Positions 53,959 through 62,147 of a stretch of 64,000 nt of DNA are shown in pieces; the stretch's first letter is position 1; each line of letters starts with the position of its first letter. Position numbers and translations under genes: made by a program. The notes beneath the pieces were generated by a model, which was given only the letters and a program-made list of their open reading frames with translations, had not been told where the DNA came from and did not search any database. Source of the DNA: JAJEFO01 sp965221845 (GTDB lineage: Bacteria; Pseudomonadota; Alphaproteobacteria; Rhodobacterales; Rhodobacteraceae); the NCBI GenBank assembly GCA_965221845.1, contig OZ244919.1, positions 1,054,001 to 1,118,000 of the forward strand, written 5' to 3'.

Positions 53959-54436
53959 GGGCGAAGGACCTGTCAATCAGGACGCCTTCCGGTCATCTGT
54001 TCGCCGCCCGGGCCGCGGCGCCCGTCTCCGGCAAGCCGCGCGGCGCCCGCCACAAGACGCTCCCGGTTCTCGTGATCATGGTCGCATCCCGCACACTGTC
54101 GCCAATCTCCGCCCCGCAGGCCGCCGGAACACGGATCCAGACGCGGGCGGACCGGCCCCGGTCCCGCGGACAGCGGGGGATCGGCGTGGCGGGGCTGTCG
54201 GGACGGAGCGGCTGCTGACGGTGACGGACGGGCGCACGGCAGGCATGCCGGGGCGCCGTTGAGCCAGGACCGGAAGCCGACCGGTCCATGTGCGTGAATC
54301 CGGCGAGCGCGTCGTGCCAGCCGTCGCGACGCATCAACGATGCGTCCCGCGGCGAACGGCTCCGCGGCCGGAGGGGCCGCCGGCATGGTTCCGGGACAGT
54401 CCCGAACGGCGCGCCCTCGCACCGGTCGCGGGAGAA
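53959..54436. other. 478-bp region without a recognisable gene
   Basis: Between the divergently facing start of prmA and the end of msrA both strands show only Arg/Pro-rich GC-type frames. No family, tRNA, IS end or terminator was recognised. Confidence 0.5.
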
Positions 54437-55093
54437 CTATGCCGCAACGCCCTTGCCGACCGGGCAGCTCACGCCGGTGCCGCCGACGCCGCAATATCCG
54501 TGCGGGTTCCGCGCAAGGTACTGCTGGTGGTAGTCCTCGGCGAAGTAGAACGGCGGCGCGGGCAGGATCTCCGTCGTGACGTCCCCGAATCCGGCTGCGG
54601 AAAGACGCTTTGCGAACATCTCCCTCGACGCCTCGGCCGCCGAACGCTGCGCATCCGTCGTGCAGTAGATTCCCGAGCGGTACTGCGTGCCGACGTCGTT
54701 TCCCTGTCTCATCCCCTGCGTCGGGTCGTGCCCCTCCCAGAAGATCCGGAGCAGGTCCTCGTAGGAAACCACGGCTGGATCGTGGACGACCCGTGCCACT
54801 TCGTTGTGACCTGTGCGACCGGTGCAGACTTCCTCGTAGGTCGGGTTCGGGGTGTGCCCGGCCGCATATCCGACCATGGTCAGCCAGACTCCCTCAAGCG
54901 ACCAGAATTTCCGCTCGACTCCCCAGAAGCAGCCCATGCCGAACATCGCCACCCCGTGGCCGCCGGGCACGTCAAGCACAAGCGGACGGCCAAGCACGAA
55001 ATGCCGCCCGGCCGTCGGTATCGGCGCATCGCGGCCGGGCAGCGCATCGGCCGCATCCACCGTGGACCGAGTCTTCCTGAACATCTGAAGCAT
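54437..55093 (-). CDS. msrA: Peptide-methionine (S)-S-oxide reductase MsrA
   Basis: This enzyme (218 aa) repairs methionine-S-sulfoxide. The catalytic motif is VAMFGMGCFWGVERKFW, followed by YAAGHTPNPTYEEVCTGRTG, HDPTQGMRQGNDVGTQYRSG and YHQQYLARNPHGYCGVGGTG, where C-terminal cysteines (GYCG, VSCP) act in resolving the disulfide. The longer N-terminal part (DALPGRDAPIPTAGRHFVLG) is the proteobacterial form. The ATG at 55093 has a very good Shine-Dalgarno sequence (AAGGAGGAAG). Confidence 0.96.
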   Translation of the reverse strand: MLQMFRKTRSTVDAADALPGRDAPIPTAGRHFVLGRPLVLDVPGGHGVAMFGMGCFWGVERKFWSLEGVWLTMVGYAAGHTPNPTYEEVCTGRTGHNEVARVVHDPAVVSYEDLLRIFWEGHDPTQGMRQGNDVGTQYRSGIYCTTDAQRSAAEASREMFAKRLSAAGFGDVTTEILPAPPFYFAEDYHQQYLARNPHGYCGVGGTGVSCPVGKGVAA

Positions 55094-55430
55094 GAGCCTT
55101 CCTCCTTCGCCGCGCGAACATACGGGACGTGGCCGCCGCATTCCAAGCACGTTTTCGGCCTCGTCTCCACGCCATCGCCCCCTGCTTCCCGCCGGCTCCG
55201 CTGCCATGCGGCGACGGAGCCGGTTCCGCAGGATGACGCAACCGGCCGCCGAACCTCCTCCTCGACGCGTCAAGCCCCGGCCGCCAAGGCGTCATCCACG
55301 CAACCCGAATCGAGATCCGCCTGTATGCGGCCTTGCCGGCGGACCCATCGCCGGGCTTCTGGCACGCGTCGCCAAAAAGGGAAAGCGTCGCCGGATCCTC
55401 ACGCCGCCATCATCTTGCATGCAAGCCAGG
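55094..55430. other. 337-bp region without a recognisable gene
   Basis: This lies between the msrA start and the end of the DUF4276 gene. The frames seen are shadows or low complexity. It probably holds the msrA promoter. GC content is lower near 55400-55500, where the AAA/DUF4276 module begins. Confidence 0.45.
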
Positions 55431-56036
55431 TCAACCTTCAGCGACAGCTTCCCCGATCATGGCGAAAAGTCGCCCGCAACAAGGGCATCGCTGCCGCGTC
55501 CGGCTTGAATCAATGCGAGCCAGCAAGTCGCTCGCGTGACGGATCTTGTGGTAGCAACCTTTCCGGGTTTCCCTTGTGGCCCGTTCCAGGGCTTTGGCGA
55601 TATCCGCTTTTGGAACGGCCTCCAAGTCAGGCGATTTCGGCAAGGCGCTTCCCTTGAATCCCTGTCCGTAATAGTGGCCCAGAGTTCCTGGATCGGCGAC
55701 GATCCATGTTTCCATGACCTGAGCCATCAAGCAGACAATGTCCTCATCCGGCTTGTCGAAATTCCATCCGTCCTGCTTCTGCAGATGTTCGCCGGGCGAT
55801 CCGCTGACGGGGCCCTCGGCATCCACCAGCAGCGCAATCATGGCATTGTCATGATTCTCCCGCGCTTTCCTGAACGCTTGGAACGCTTCCTCTCGACCGC
55901 CGCAGCAGACCAGCTTCCAGTTCCAGGACTTCGCTCGCACCGCGTCCTTGAGTTCGCTCAGAAAGGCATCCATGCCACGGCGCAAGGCTCCTCGGGTGTC
56001 AGGCCCCTTGCCTCCGCCTTCCATGTAGATCGTCAC
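55431..56036 (-). CDS. DUF4276-family protein, partner of the AAA ATPase
   Basis: Protein of 201 aa. The start VTIYMEGGGKGPDTRGALRR looks like a TOPRIM-type strand with an invariant Glu-Gly; then come KLVCCGGREEAFQAFRKARE, ALLVDAEGPVSGSPGEHLQK with a DxE motif, CLMAQVMETWIVADPGTLGH, LEAVPKADIAKALERATRET and KGCYHKIRHASDLLARID, all typical of DUF4276. A nuclease-like role is possible but unproven. The GTG at 56036 is 5 bases after the ATPase stop; an ATG at 56075 would overlap the ATPase gene by 34 bases. Codon use is less GC-biased than in neighbouring housekeeping genes, suggesting transfer. Confidence 0.85.
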   Translation of the reverse strand: MTIYMEGGGKGPDTRGALRRGMDAFLSELKDAVRAKSWNWKLVCCGGREEAFQAFRKARENHDNAMIALLVDAEGPVSGSPGEHLQKQDGWNFDKPDEDIVCLMAQVMETWIVADPGTLGHYYGQGFKGSALPKSPDLEAVPKADIAKALERATRETRKGCYHKIRHASDLLARIDSSRTRQRCPCCGRLFAMIGEAVAEG

Positions 56037-56041
56037 GCCGT

Positions 56042-57274
56042 TCAAGGATTGGCTCCCAACTCGCCCATCCGCCACAAGTCACCCAACCGATAGTCGTTCA
56101 GCCAATGGGCCAGCTTCTCAGCGTCGAGCCTTCGCAGGACCGTGCCGCTGCCGCACCGTTCGCAGGCCACTATCGTCTCCGGATCGTCAGTCAGCGCGGA
56201 GACCAGCGCATCTGAATGCGTCGTGACGACAAGCTGCATTCGTTTGGAGGCCTCGATCAGGAGTTCGCCGATCAATGCCACCGCATCGGGATGCATGCCA
56301 AGCTCTGGCTCCTCAATGCAGACCAGCGGCGGCGGAGTCGGGGAAAGCAGCGTCGCGAGAATGGCGATGAAACGCATTGTCCCGTCCGACAGCCGGGCGG
56401 CTGGGATTGGAGAGCCGAAGCCCGGTTCATGCAAGTAGAACTGGACCGTGCCGCCAGAAATCAGGGTGGACATCCGCTCGAACCGTGGGAGAAAGCGTTT
56501 CAGAAGCTGATTAAGCCGCTTTGGATCCCGATGCTCCACCTGATTGAGCAGCAGGGCGAGGTTGCGGCAGTCCGGAAGCAGGCAGTCTTCAGGCAGGTCG
56601 GCAGGCTGGGGCTGCCGCAACGGCGCATGCCGCCCGAAAGTCCAGTCGCGGAACGTTTGTATGCGTGAAAAGCTCCTCCCGATCCAGGTCAGTTCCGGAT
56701 AGAGTTCCGGTTCCCTGCGCTGTGCCAGGACGGATTGATCCGGCAGCAGGTCATCTCGCTGGAGGTGTCTTTCCGCCCGCCTCGCACTGCACTGATCCGA
56801 AGAACCGTCATTCTGAGGCTGATCCCTGACATTGATGACCGGGCGCCCTTGCTGGAATCGATAATAGAAATAGGGATCGGCATGACCGTCAATCGGCTCG
56901 ACCTCTTCGATCGCCTCGTCAAGCACTTCAACCCGGTTGTTCGCCGCAGCAAACTCGAGACGGTAGCGCAATGGTCGCCCGGTGGGGGATGGCTGGTTTG
57001 GGCCATTGCGGGCCGCGCCGGTTTCGACATCGATGACGGCTCCATCTTTCCGGTTTTCGCCCTTCCATATCCATTCTGCGGCTCCTCCGCCATCACGGAT
57101 TGCACTGGCGAAGTCGGCAGGCGTTGACCTCAGGAGCTCGAGGGCTTCTATGACGTTTGACTTTCCGGAACCATTGGGGCCGATAAGAACGTTCAACGGA
57201 CGCAGCTCAATCGGTTCCATGTCCGGAGGGAAGGAGAGCAGGCCATGCATCTTCAGGCGTTGAACAAATCGCAT
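56042..57274 (-). CDS. AAA ATPase of the RecF/SMC-like (DUF4435/OLD-related) group
   Basis: ATPase of 410 aa. Walker A is NVLIGPNGSGKSNVIEALEL (G32-S39), the central part is variable, and the ABC-like signature region is PAARLSDGTMRFIAILATLL. Walker B is PLVCIEEPELGMHPDAVALI, followed by QLVVTTHSDALVSALTDDPE with the switch His. The C-terminus ends WLNDYRLGDLWRMGELGANP. With the DUF4276 gene downstream it forms a two-gene unit seen on many genomic islands. The ATG at 57274 (RFVQRLKMHGLLSF) is chosen over an upstream frame without homology. Similar ATPase-plus-TOPRIM pairs (OLD, PARIS) act against phages; that role here is inferred. Confidence 0.88.
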   Translation of the reverse strand: MRFVQRLKMHGLLSFPPDMEPIELRPLNVLIGPNGSGKSNVIEALELLRSTPADFASAIRDGGGAAEWIWKGENRKDGAVIDVETGAARNGPNQPSPTGRPLRYRLEFAAANNRVEVLDEAIEEVEPIDGHADPYFYYRFQQGRPVINVRDQPQNDGSSDQCSARRAERHLQRDDLLPDQSVLAQRREPELYPELTWIGRSFSRIQTFRDWTFGRHAPLRQPQPADLPEDCLLPDCRNLALLLNQVEHRDPKRLNQLLKRFLPRFERMSTLISGGTVQFYLHEPGFGSPIPAARLSDGTMRFIAILATLLSPTPPPLVCIEEPELGMHPDAVALIGELLIEASKRMQLVVTTHSDALVSALTDDPETIVACERCGSGTVLRRLDAEKLAHWLNDYRLGDLWRMGELGANP

Positions 57275-57572
57275 CGTCTGCACTCCCAAAGCTGCCTGGG
57301 CATCCCTGTTGACGGCTATCGTCGCCAGAGGCTTCCACTGGCCTTCCAAGCGCCTCCGCACACCCATCGGGCCACTCGAAATGCTCCCCAAGTGAGCGGG
57401 TTTTCCACATCCCGGGGGCTTTGCGCAGCTGGCCTGGACATGTGCCGTCCATCCGGCATGCCGAAGGTTTGAGACCGCAACGTCTGGAGGAGAAAGCTCC
57501 ATGCCCTTGGCGGAATCCGTATCAGACAGCTGGAGCAGGTTTCAAGGGGAACTTCCCCCCCCCCCCCCCCCC

Positions 57573-57757
57573 TCGCCCTCGCGAACGATATCGGTCCGAT
57601 GGAGGAAAGGCACCGCAGGTTCGTGGCCGTCCTCGACCTCGCGCCCGTGGAGCGCTGCGCGGCCAAGGCGTCGCCGGACGCCCGCCGACCGGCTGGCGGT
57701 CGTGCGGGCCTTCGTCGCGAAGGCAGTGCGGGACATGCCGGCGGCACGGTGCGGCAA
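57573..57757 (+). pseudogene. Transposase N-terminal scrap between poly-C and poly-G tracts
   Basis: The stretch between 18 C (57555-57572) and 10 G (57758-57767) translates, across a frameshift, to LALANDIGPMEERHRRFVAV, LDLAPVERCAAK and PADRLAVVRAFVAKAVRDMP. This resembles the N-terminus of IS1182/IS5-type transposases. Nothing downstream continues the domain. The poly-C and poly-G runs are mirror complements and bound the scrap like crude inverted ends. The surrounding 57275-57853 has no other gene. Confidence 0.6.
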
Positions 57758-57853
57758 GGGGGGGGGGCAGTCACCGGCCAGGCCGGGCTGCTCGCGGGCC
57801 TGTGGATGCCGGCTGCACCGGCCTTGCGCAGGGCCTGCGCCCTGCGCCGGGAA

Positions 57854-59065
57854 TCACCGGAAGGACGGCAGCACCGTCTCGGACCCTTTCGCCGGGTGCC
57901 GCGGGATGAGGAAGGACAGGCACAGCGACACCACGGCCATCATGGCGGCAAGAACGAAGACCATGCCCGGCGAAACGATCCAGAGGTATCCCAGGAGCGC
58001 GGGCAGGAAGACCGCCGCGACGTGGTTGATGGTGAACGCCACGGCGGCGGTCGGCGCGATGTCGCCCGGATCCGAGATCTTCTGGAAGTAGGTCTTCTGC
58101 GCAAAGGCAAGCGCGAAGAGCAGATGGTCCAGCACGTACAGCGTGGCCGCGAGCAGGACGCCCCAGTCATGGAAGTAGATTCCCGCATACGCCATGAAGA
58201 CGGCCGTCAGGCCGAGATACTCGAAGACCATCACGTTCCGCTCGCCCCAAAGCGCCAGGGCCCTGCCCATGAGCGGGGCGGCGAGCATGTTGGCGACGTA
58301 GTTCACGAGAAAGAGCGCGGTCACCTCGTGCACCTCAAGGCCGAAGCGCTCGACCATCATGAAGGCCGCGAAGACCACGAACACCTGCCGCCGCGACCCG
58401 GACATGAACTGCAGCGCGTAGTACAGCCAGTACCGGCGGCGCAGCACCATCCGCCGCGCCTGCGGACGGCCCTCGAACCTCGGGAAGGCGATCCAGCAAT
58501 AGGCGGCGATCAGCGCGCAGATCCCGCCCGAGACCATGTACACCGTGTCGTAGGTCAGGTCCAGGATGTCCCAGGTCGCCACCACGGCCCCGTACGACAC
58601 CAGCGACGCGGCCGAACCGGCCGCCACCAGCCACCCGAGAGCCTGCGGCGCACGGTCCTTCGGCAGCCATTGCAGCTGCAGGGACTGGTTGACGGTCTCG
58701 TAGCAGTGGAAGCCGATCGACGAGATCACCGTGACGACCAGGATGCCGCCAAGGCTCGGGAACGAGGCCGTGACCGCAGTGGCCGCCCCCAGCACCACGA
58801 GGGAGACGACCGCAAGCACCTGCTCGCGCATGAAGAGGAGGACCGCTATGACGCCCACCGCAAGGAACCCGGGAACCTCGCGCACGGTGTGCAGCCAGCC
58901 GATCTCGACGCCGGTGAAGCCTGCGCGCTCGATCACGAAGTTGTTCAGGAGCGCCGACCACGTGGCAAAGGCGGCGGGCATCGCCACCGCCATCAGCAGC
59001 AGGAGCGTGAAGGGCCTGCGCCAGAACGGCAGGGCCGCCGCGGCTTCGAGGTCAACGCTCAGCAC
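57854..59065 (-). CDS. MFS transporter
   Basis: Polytopic carrier of 403 aa with about 12 membrane helices (for example FTLLLLMAVAMPAAFATWSA, FLAVGVIAVLLFMREQVLAV, GILVVTVISSIGFHCYETVN, VYMVSGGICALIAAYCWIAF, ALFLVNYVANMLAAPLMGRA, GMVFVLAAMMAVVSLCLSFL). The central cytoplasmic loop is RFEGRPQARRMVLRRRYWLY. The EVTALFLVNYVANMLAAPLM segment and GRALALWGERNVM fit the MFS motif after helix 8. The substrate is unknown. The start is a GTG at 59065. It is 88 bases downstream of priA on the same strand. Confidence 0.88.
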   Translation of the reverse strand: MLSVDLEAAAALPFWRRPFTLLLLMAVAMPAAFATWSALLNNFVIERAGFTGVEIGWLHTVREVPGFLAVGVIAVLLFMREQVLAVVSLVVLGAATAVTASFPSLGGILVVTVISSIGFHCYETVNQSLQLQWLPKDRAPQALGWLVAAGSAASLVSYGAVVATWDILDLTYDTVYMVSGGICALIAAYCWIAFPRFEGRPQARRMVLRRRYWLYYALQFMSGSRRQVFVVFAAFMMVERFGLEVHEVTALFLVNYVANMLAAPLMGRALALWGERNVMVFEYLGLTAVFMAYAGIYFHDWGVLLAATLYVLDHLLFALAFAQKTYFQKISDPGDIAPTAAVAFTINHVAAVFLPALLGYLWIVSPGMVFVLAAMMAVVSLCLSFLIPRHPAKGSETVLPSFR

Positions 59066-59153
59066 GGCGCCGCGCGGCGCATGCCTGCAGGCGGCCGAAG
59101 GCCGGGGCCGGGCTTCGGGCCGGCGCTGCGGCCGGGCACGGAGCCGGACGGTC

Positions 59154-61343
59154 TCAAAGGAACCTCTGCGGATCGACGTCCACCGACAGCCTCAGCCCTG
59201 CAGGACGCCTGACCTGGGCAATCCACTCGGCCAGCGCGCCCTGGATCGGCGCCCCGCGTCCCGCCTTGACCAGGAGCCGCATGCGATGCCGCCCCCGGAT
59301 CCGCGCGACCGGCGCGGCCGCCGGGCCGTAGACCTCCGCGCCGATCCTTCGCAGGGGCCCGGCCCGGGCCGCGAGCGTCCTGCCCGCCTTGGCGACCGCC
59401 CCGGCGTCCGGCGAGGACAGGACGATGCCGGCAAGCCTGCCGAACGGGGGCATGCCCGCATCGCGGCGCGCCGCCGCCTCCGCGCGCCAGAACCCCTCCT
59501 CGTCCCCTGACATGATGGCTTCCATCACGGGGTGGCCGGGCTGGCACGTCTGGACCAGGGCCAGTCCCGGCCTTTCCGCGCGCCCCGCCCTCCCCGAGAC
59601 CTGCCGCACCAGCTGGAACGTCCGTTCGGCCGCCCGCAGGTCCGATCCCTGAAGCCCCAGGTCGGCGTCGATGACGCCCACGAGGGTGAGAAGGGGGAAG
59701 TTGTGCCCCTTTGCCACGATCTGGGTCCCGACAATGACGTCCGCGCCGCCCTCCGAAATGCCCTTGATGCACGCCTTCAGGTCCGTGGCGGAGCCGAAGA
59801 GGTCGGAAGAAAGCACGGCCAGCCGCGCGTCCGGAAACAGCTTCCGGACCTCTTCGGCCAGCCGCTCGACTCCAGGACCGACCGGCGCCAGCCGGCCCTC
59901 GGCCTTGCAGGACGGACAGGCGGCCGGCACGGGCCTCGTCGCGCCGCACTGATGGCACATGAGGATCCTCCGGAAGCGGTGCTCGACAAGCCGGGCGTCG
60001 CACTGGTCACAGGCGATCTGCGTTCCGCATGCCCGGCAGACCGTCACGGGAGCGTAGCCGCGGCGGTTCAGGAACAGGAGCGCCTGCTCCCCGGCCGCGA
60101 TCCTCTCCCGCATGGCGCGCGCAAGGGTGCCGGAAATCCAGCGGCCGGCGGGCAGGCTCTCGTCGCGCATGTCTATCGCCCGCATCTCGGGCATCACCGC
60201 CGCGCCGAATCGGGCCGTCAGGACAAGGCGTGCATACTTGCCGGCCCGGGCGTTCGCCCAGGTCTCGAGAGAGGGGGTGGCCGACGACAGGACCACGTGC
60301 GCGCCCGCGATCGAGCCGCGCAGCACGGCCATGTCCCGGGCGTTGTAGATGACGCCGTCTTCCTGCTTGTAGGAGATGTCGTGCTCCTCGTCCACGACGA
60401 CAAGGCCGAGATCGCGGAACGGCAGGAAGAGCGCCGACCGCGCCCCGACCACCAGCGCCGCGCGGCCTTCCGACGCCATCGTCCAGGCGCGGCGCCGCTC
60501 GGTCGTGGTGACGGCGGAGTGCCATTCGGCCGGGCGGGCGCCGAAACGCGCCTCCACGCGGGCGAGGAAGCCCTCGGTGAGAGCGATTTCCGGCAGCAGG
60601 ACGAGCGCCTGCCGCCCGGCCGCCAGGCATTCCGCCACCGCCTCCAGGTAGACTTCCGTCTTTCCGGATCCCGTCACCCCCTGCAGGAGGGTGGCCCCGA
60701 ACCGCCCAGACCCGATCTCGGAGGCCAGCGACTCCGCGGCTTCGGCCTGCTCGCGCGTCAGCGCGACCTCGGACCTGCGCGGGTCGAGCCCGGGATAGGG
60801 CAGGTCCCGCGGGGCCTCCTCCTCGGTCACGACGTCCTGCGCGGCCAGCCCCCTGACGACGCCCGGCGAGACGCCCGCCGCCTCGGCCAGCTCGCCGAGC
60901 GTGCAGGACAGCCCTCCGAACCCGTCGAGCGCCGCCACGACCCTCCTGCGCGCGTCCGTCCACCGGTCGGGCGCCTCCCGCCTGCCGCGGCGGTAGACGC
61001 GGCGCGCGGACGGCGGGCCGCCGAGGCCCGGCGACCGCGTCGCGAGGCGCAGCATCGCCGGCAGCGGCGTCAGCGTGTACTCGGCAGCCCGGGCGAGGAA
61101 GGCCTTCATTTCCGCGCGCATCGGCCGCGCGTCGTGGACCCGGACGACCTTGCGGAGCCTGGACGCGTCCAGGCGCCCCTCGCCCCGCCCCCAGACCACG
61201 CCGAGGACCTTGCGCGGCCCGAGAGGCACCTCGACGAACGCGCCGTCACGGCAGCCTCCGGCAGGGGCCGCGTAGTCCAGCGCGCCGACCGGCCGCGTCG
61301 TGAGAACCGAGATCCGTTCGCCTTCATGGAATTGCCGCGCCAC
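59154..61343 (-). CDS. priA: Primosomal protein N' (PriA helicase)
   Basis: Replication-restart helicase (729 aa). An N-terminal DNA 3'-end binding domain (GALDYAAPAGGCRDGAFVEV, PLGPRKVLGVVWG) precedes helicase motif I (LLQGVTGSGKTEVYLEAVAE), the DEEH box (LVVVDEEHDISYKQED) and motif III (VVLSSATPSLETWAN). The zinc-binding region has paired CxxC (VCRACGTQIACDQCDARL, CHQCGATRPVPAACPSCK), and motifs V-VI follow (VIVGTQIVAKGHNFPLLTLV, QVSGRAGRAERPGLALVQT). The start is taken as the GTG at 61343; no ATG suits. It is divergent from the transaldolase gene, an arrangement common in alphaproteobacteria (from memory). Confidence 0.95.
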   Translation of the reverse strand: MARQFHEGERISVLTTRPVGALDYAAPAGGCRDGAFVEVPLGPRKVLGVVWGRGEGRLDASRLRKVVRVHDARPMRAEMKAFLARAAEYTLTPLPAMLRLATRSPGLGGPPSARRVYRRGRREAPDRWTDARRRVVAALDGFGGLSCTLGELAEAAGVSPGVVRGLAAQDVVTEEEAPRDLPYPGLDPRRSEVALTREQAEAAESLASEIGSGRFGATLLQGVTGSGKTEVYLEAVAECLAAGRQALVLLPEIALTEGFLARVEARFGARPAEWHSAVTTTERRRAWTMASEGRAALVVGARSALFLPFRDLGLVVVDEEHDISYKQEDGVIYNARDMAVLRGSIAGAHVVLSSATPSLETWANARAGKYARLVLTARFGAAVMPEMRAIDMRDESLPAGRWISGTLARAMRERIAAGEQALLFLNRRGYAPVTVCRACGTQIACDQCDARLVEHRFRRILMCHQCGATRPVPAACPSCKAEGRLAPVGPGVERLAEEVRKLFPDARLAVLSSDLFGSATDLKACIKGISEGGADVIVGTQIVAKGHNFPLLTLVGVIDADLGLQGSDLRAAERTFQLVRQVSGRAGRAERPGLALVQTCQPGHPVMEAIMSGDEEGFWRAEAAARRDAGMPPFGRLAGIVLSSPDAGAVAKAGRTLAARAGPLRRIGAEVYGPAAAPVARIRGRHRMRLLVKAGRGAPIQGALAEWIAQVRRPAGLRLSVDVDPQRFL

Positions 61344-61439
61344 TCGATGCCGCCTCAGCGTGGAATTGGGGTTCAGCCCGAAGGGCGTGTCGTGTATCAG
61401 TGCCACGGAACCGGAACCGTCCGCCAGAGGGGTGCGCCC

Positions 61440-62093
61440 ATGAAGTTCTTCGTCGACACCGCAGACACCGGCGCCATCCGCGAACTGAACGAACTGGGCA
61501 TGGTGGACGGCGTGACCACCAACCCGTCGCTGATTCACAGGTCGGGCCGGGACATCAAGGACGTCATTGCCGAAATCGCCGCGACCGTCGACGGCCCGGT
61601 CAGCGCCGAAACCGTGGCGACGGATTTCGAGACCATGGTCCGCGAGGGCCGCGAGGTGGCGGCGCTGGGCGAGAACATCGCCGTCAAGGTTCCGCTGACA
61701 TGGAACGGCCTGAAAGCCTGCAGGCGCCTCTCGGACGAAGGGCGCATGGTCAACGTGACGCTGTGCTTTTCGGCGAACCAGGCGCTGCTCGCGGCAAAGG
61801 CGGGCGCGACCTTCGTCTCTCCGTTCGTGGGGCGTCTCGACGACATCAATCTCGACGGGATGGATCTCATCTCGGACATTCGCCGGATCTACGACAACTA
61901 CGGCTTCGAGACGCAGGTCCTCGCGGCCTCGATTCGCTCGGTCAACCAGATGGCCGAAGCGGCGCGGATCGGCGCGGACGTGGCCACGGCCCCGCCCGCC
62001 GTGATAAGGAAAATGGCCGGGCACCCGCTGACGGACAGGGGCCTCAGCGCGTTTCTCGAGGACTGGGCGAAGACCGGACAGTCCATTCTCTGA
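61440..62093 (+). CDS. tal: Transaldolase (TalC/fructose-6-phosphate aldolase-like)
   Basis: Short transaldolase of 217 aa from the pentose phosphate pathway. Markers are KFFVDTADTGAIRELNELGM, VDGVTTNPSLIHRSG, ENIAVKVPLTWNGLKACRRL with the Schiff-base Lys, NVTLCFSANQALLAAKAGAT and FVSPFVGRLDDINLDGMDLI. The subunit is the short TalC form. The ATG at 61440 follows AGAGGGG. It is divergent from priA and convergent with murD, 54 bases away. Confidence 0.95.
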   Translation: MKFFVDTADTGAIRELNELGMVDGVTTNPSLIHRSGRDIKDVIAEIAATVDGPVSAETVATDFETMVREGREVAALGENIAVKVPLTWNGLKACRRLSDEGRMVNVTLCFSANQALLAAKAGATFVSPFVGRLDDINLDGMDLISDIRRIYDNYGFETQVLAASIRSVNQMAEAARIGADVATAPPAVIRKMAGHPLTDRGLSAFLEDWAKTGQSIL

Positions 62094-62147
62094 GGCCCGG
62101 CGCGGGCGCGCCCGGATCCGGGGCGTCCGTTTCGCGACGGCCGCGAT

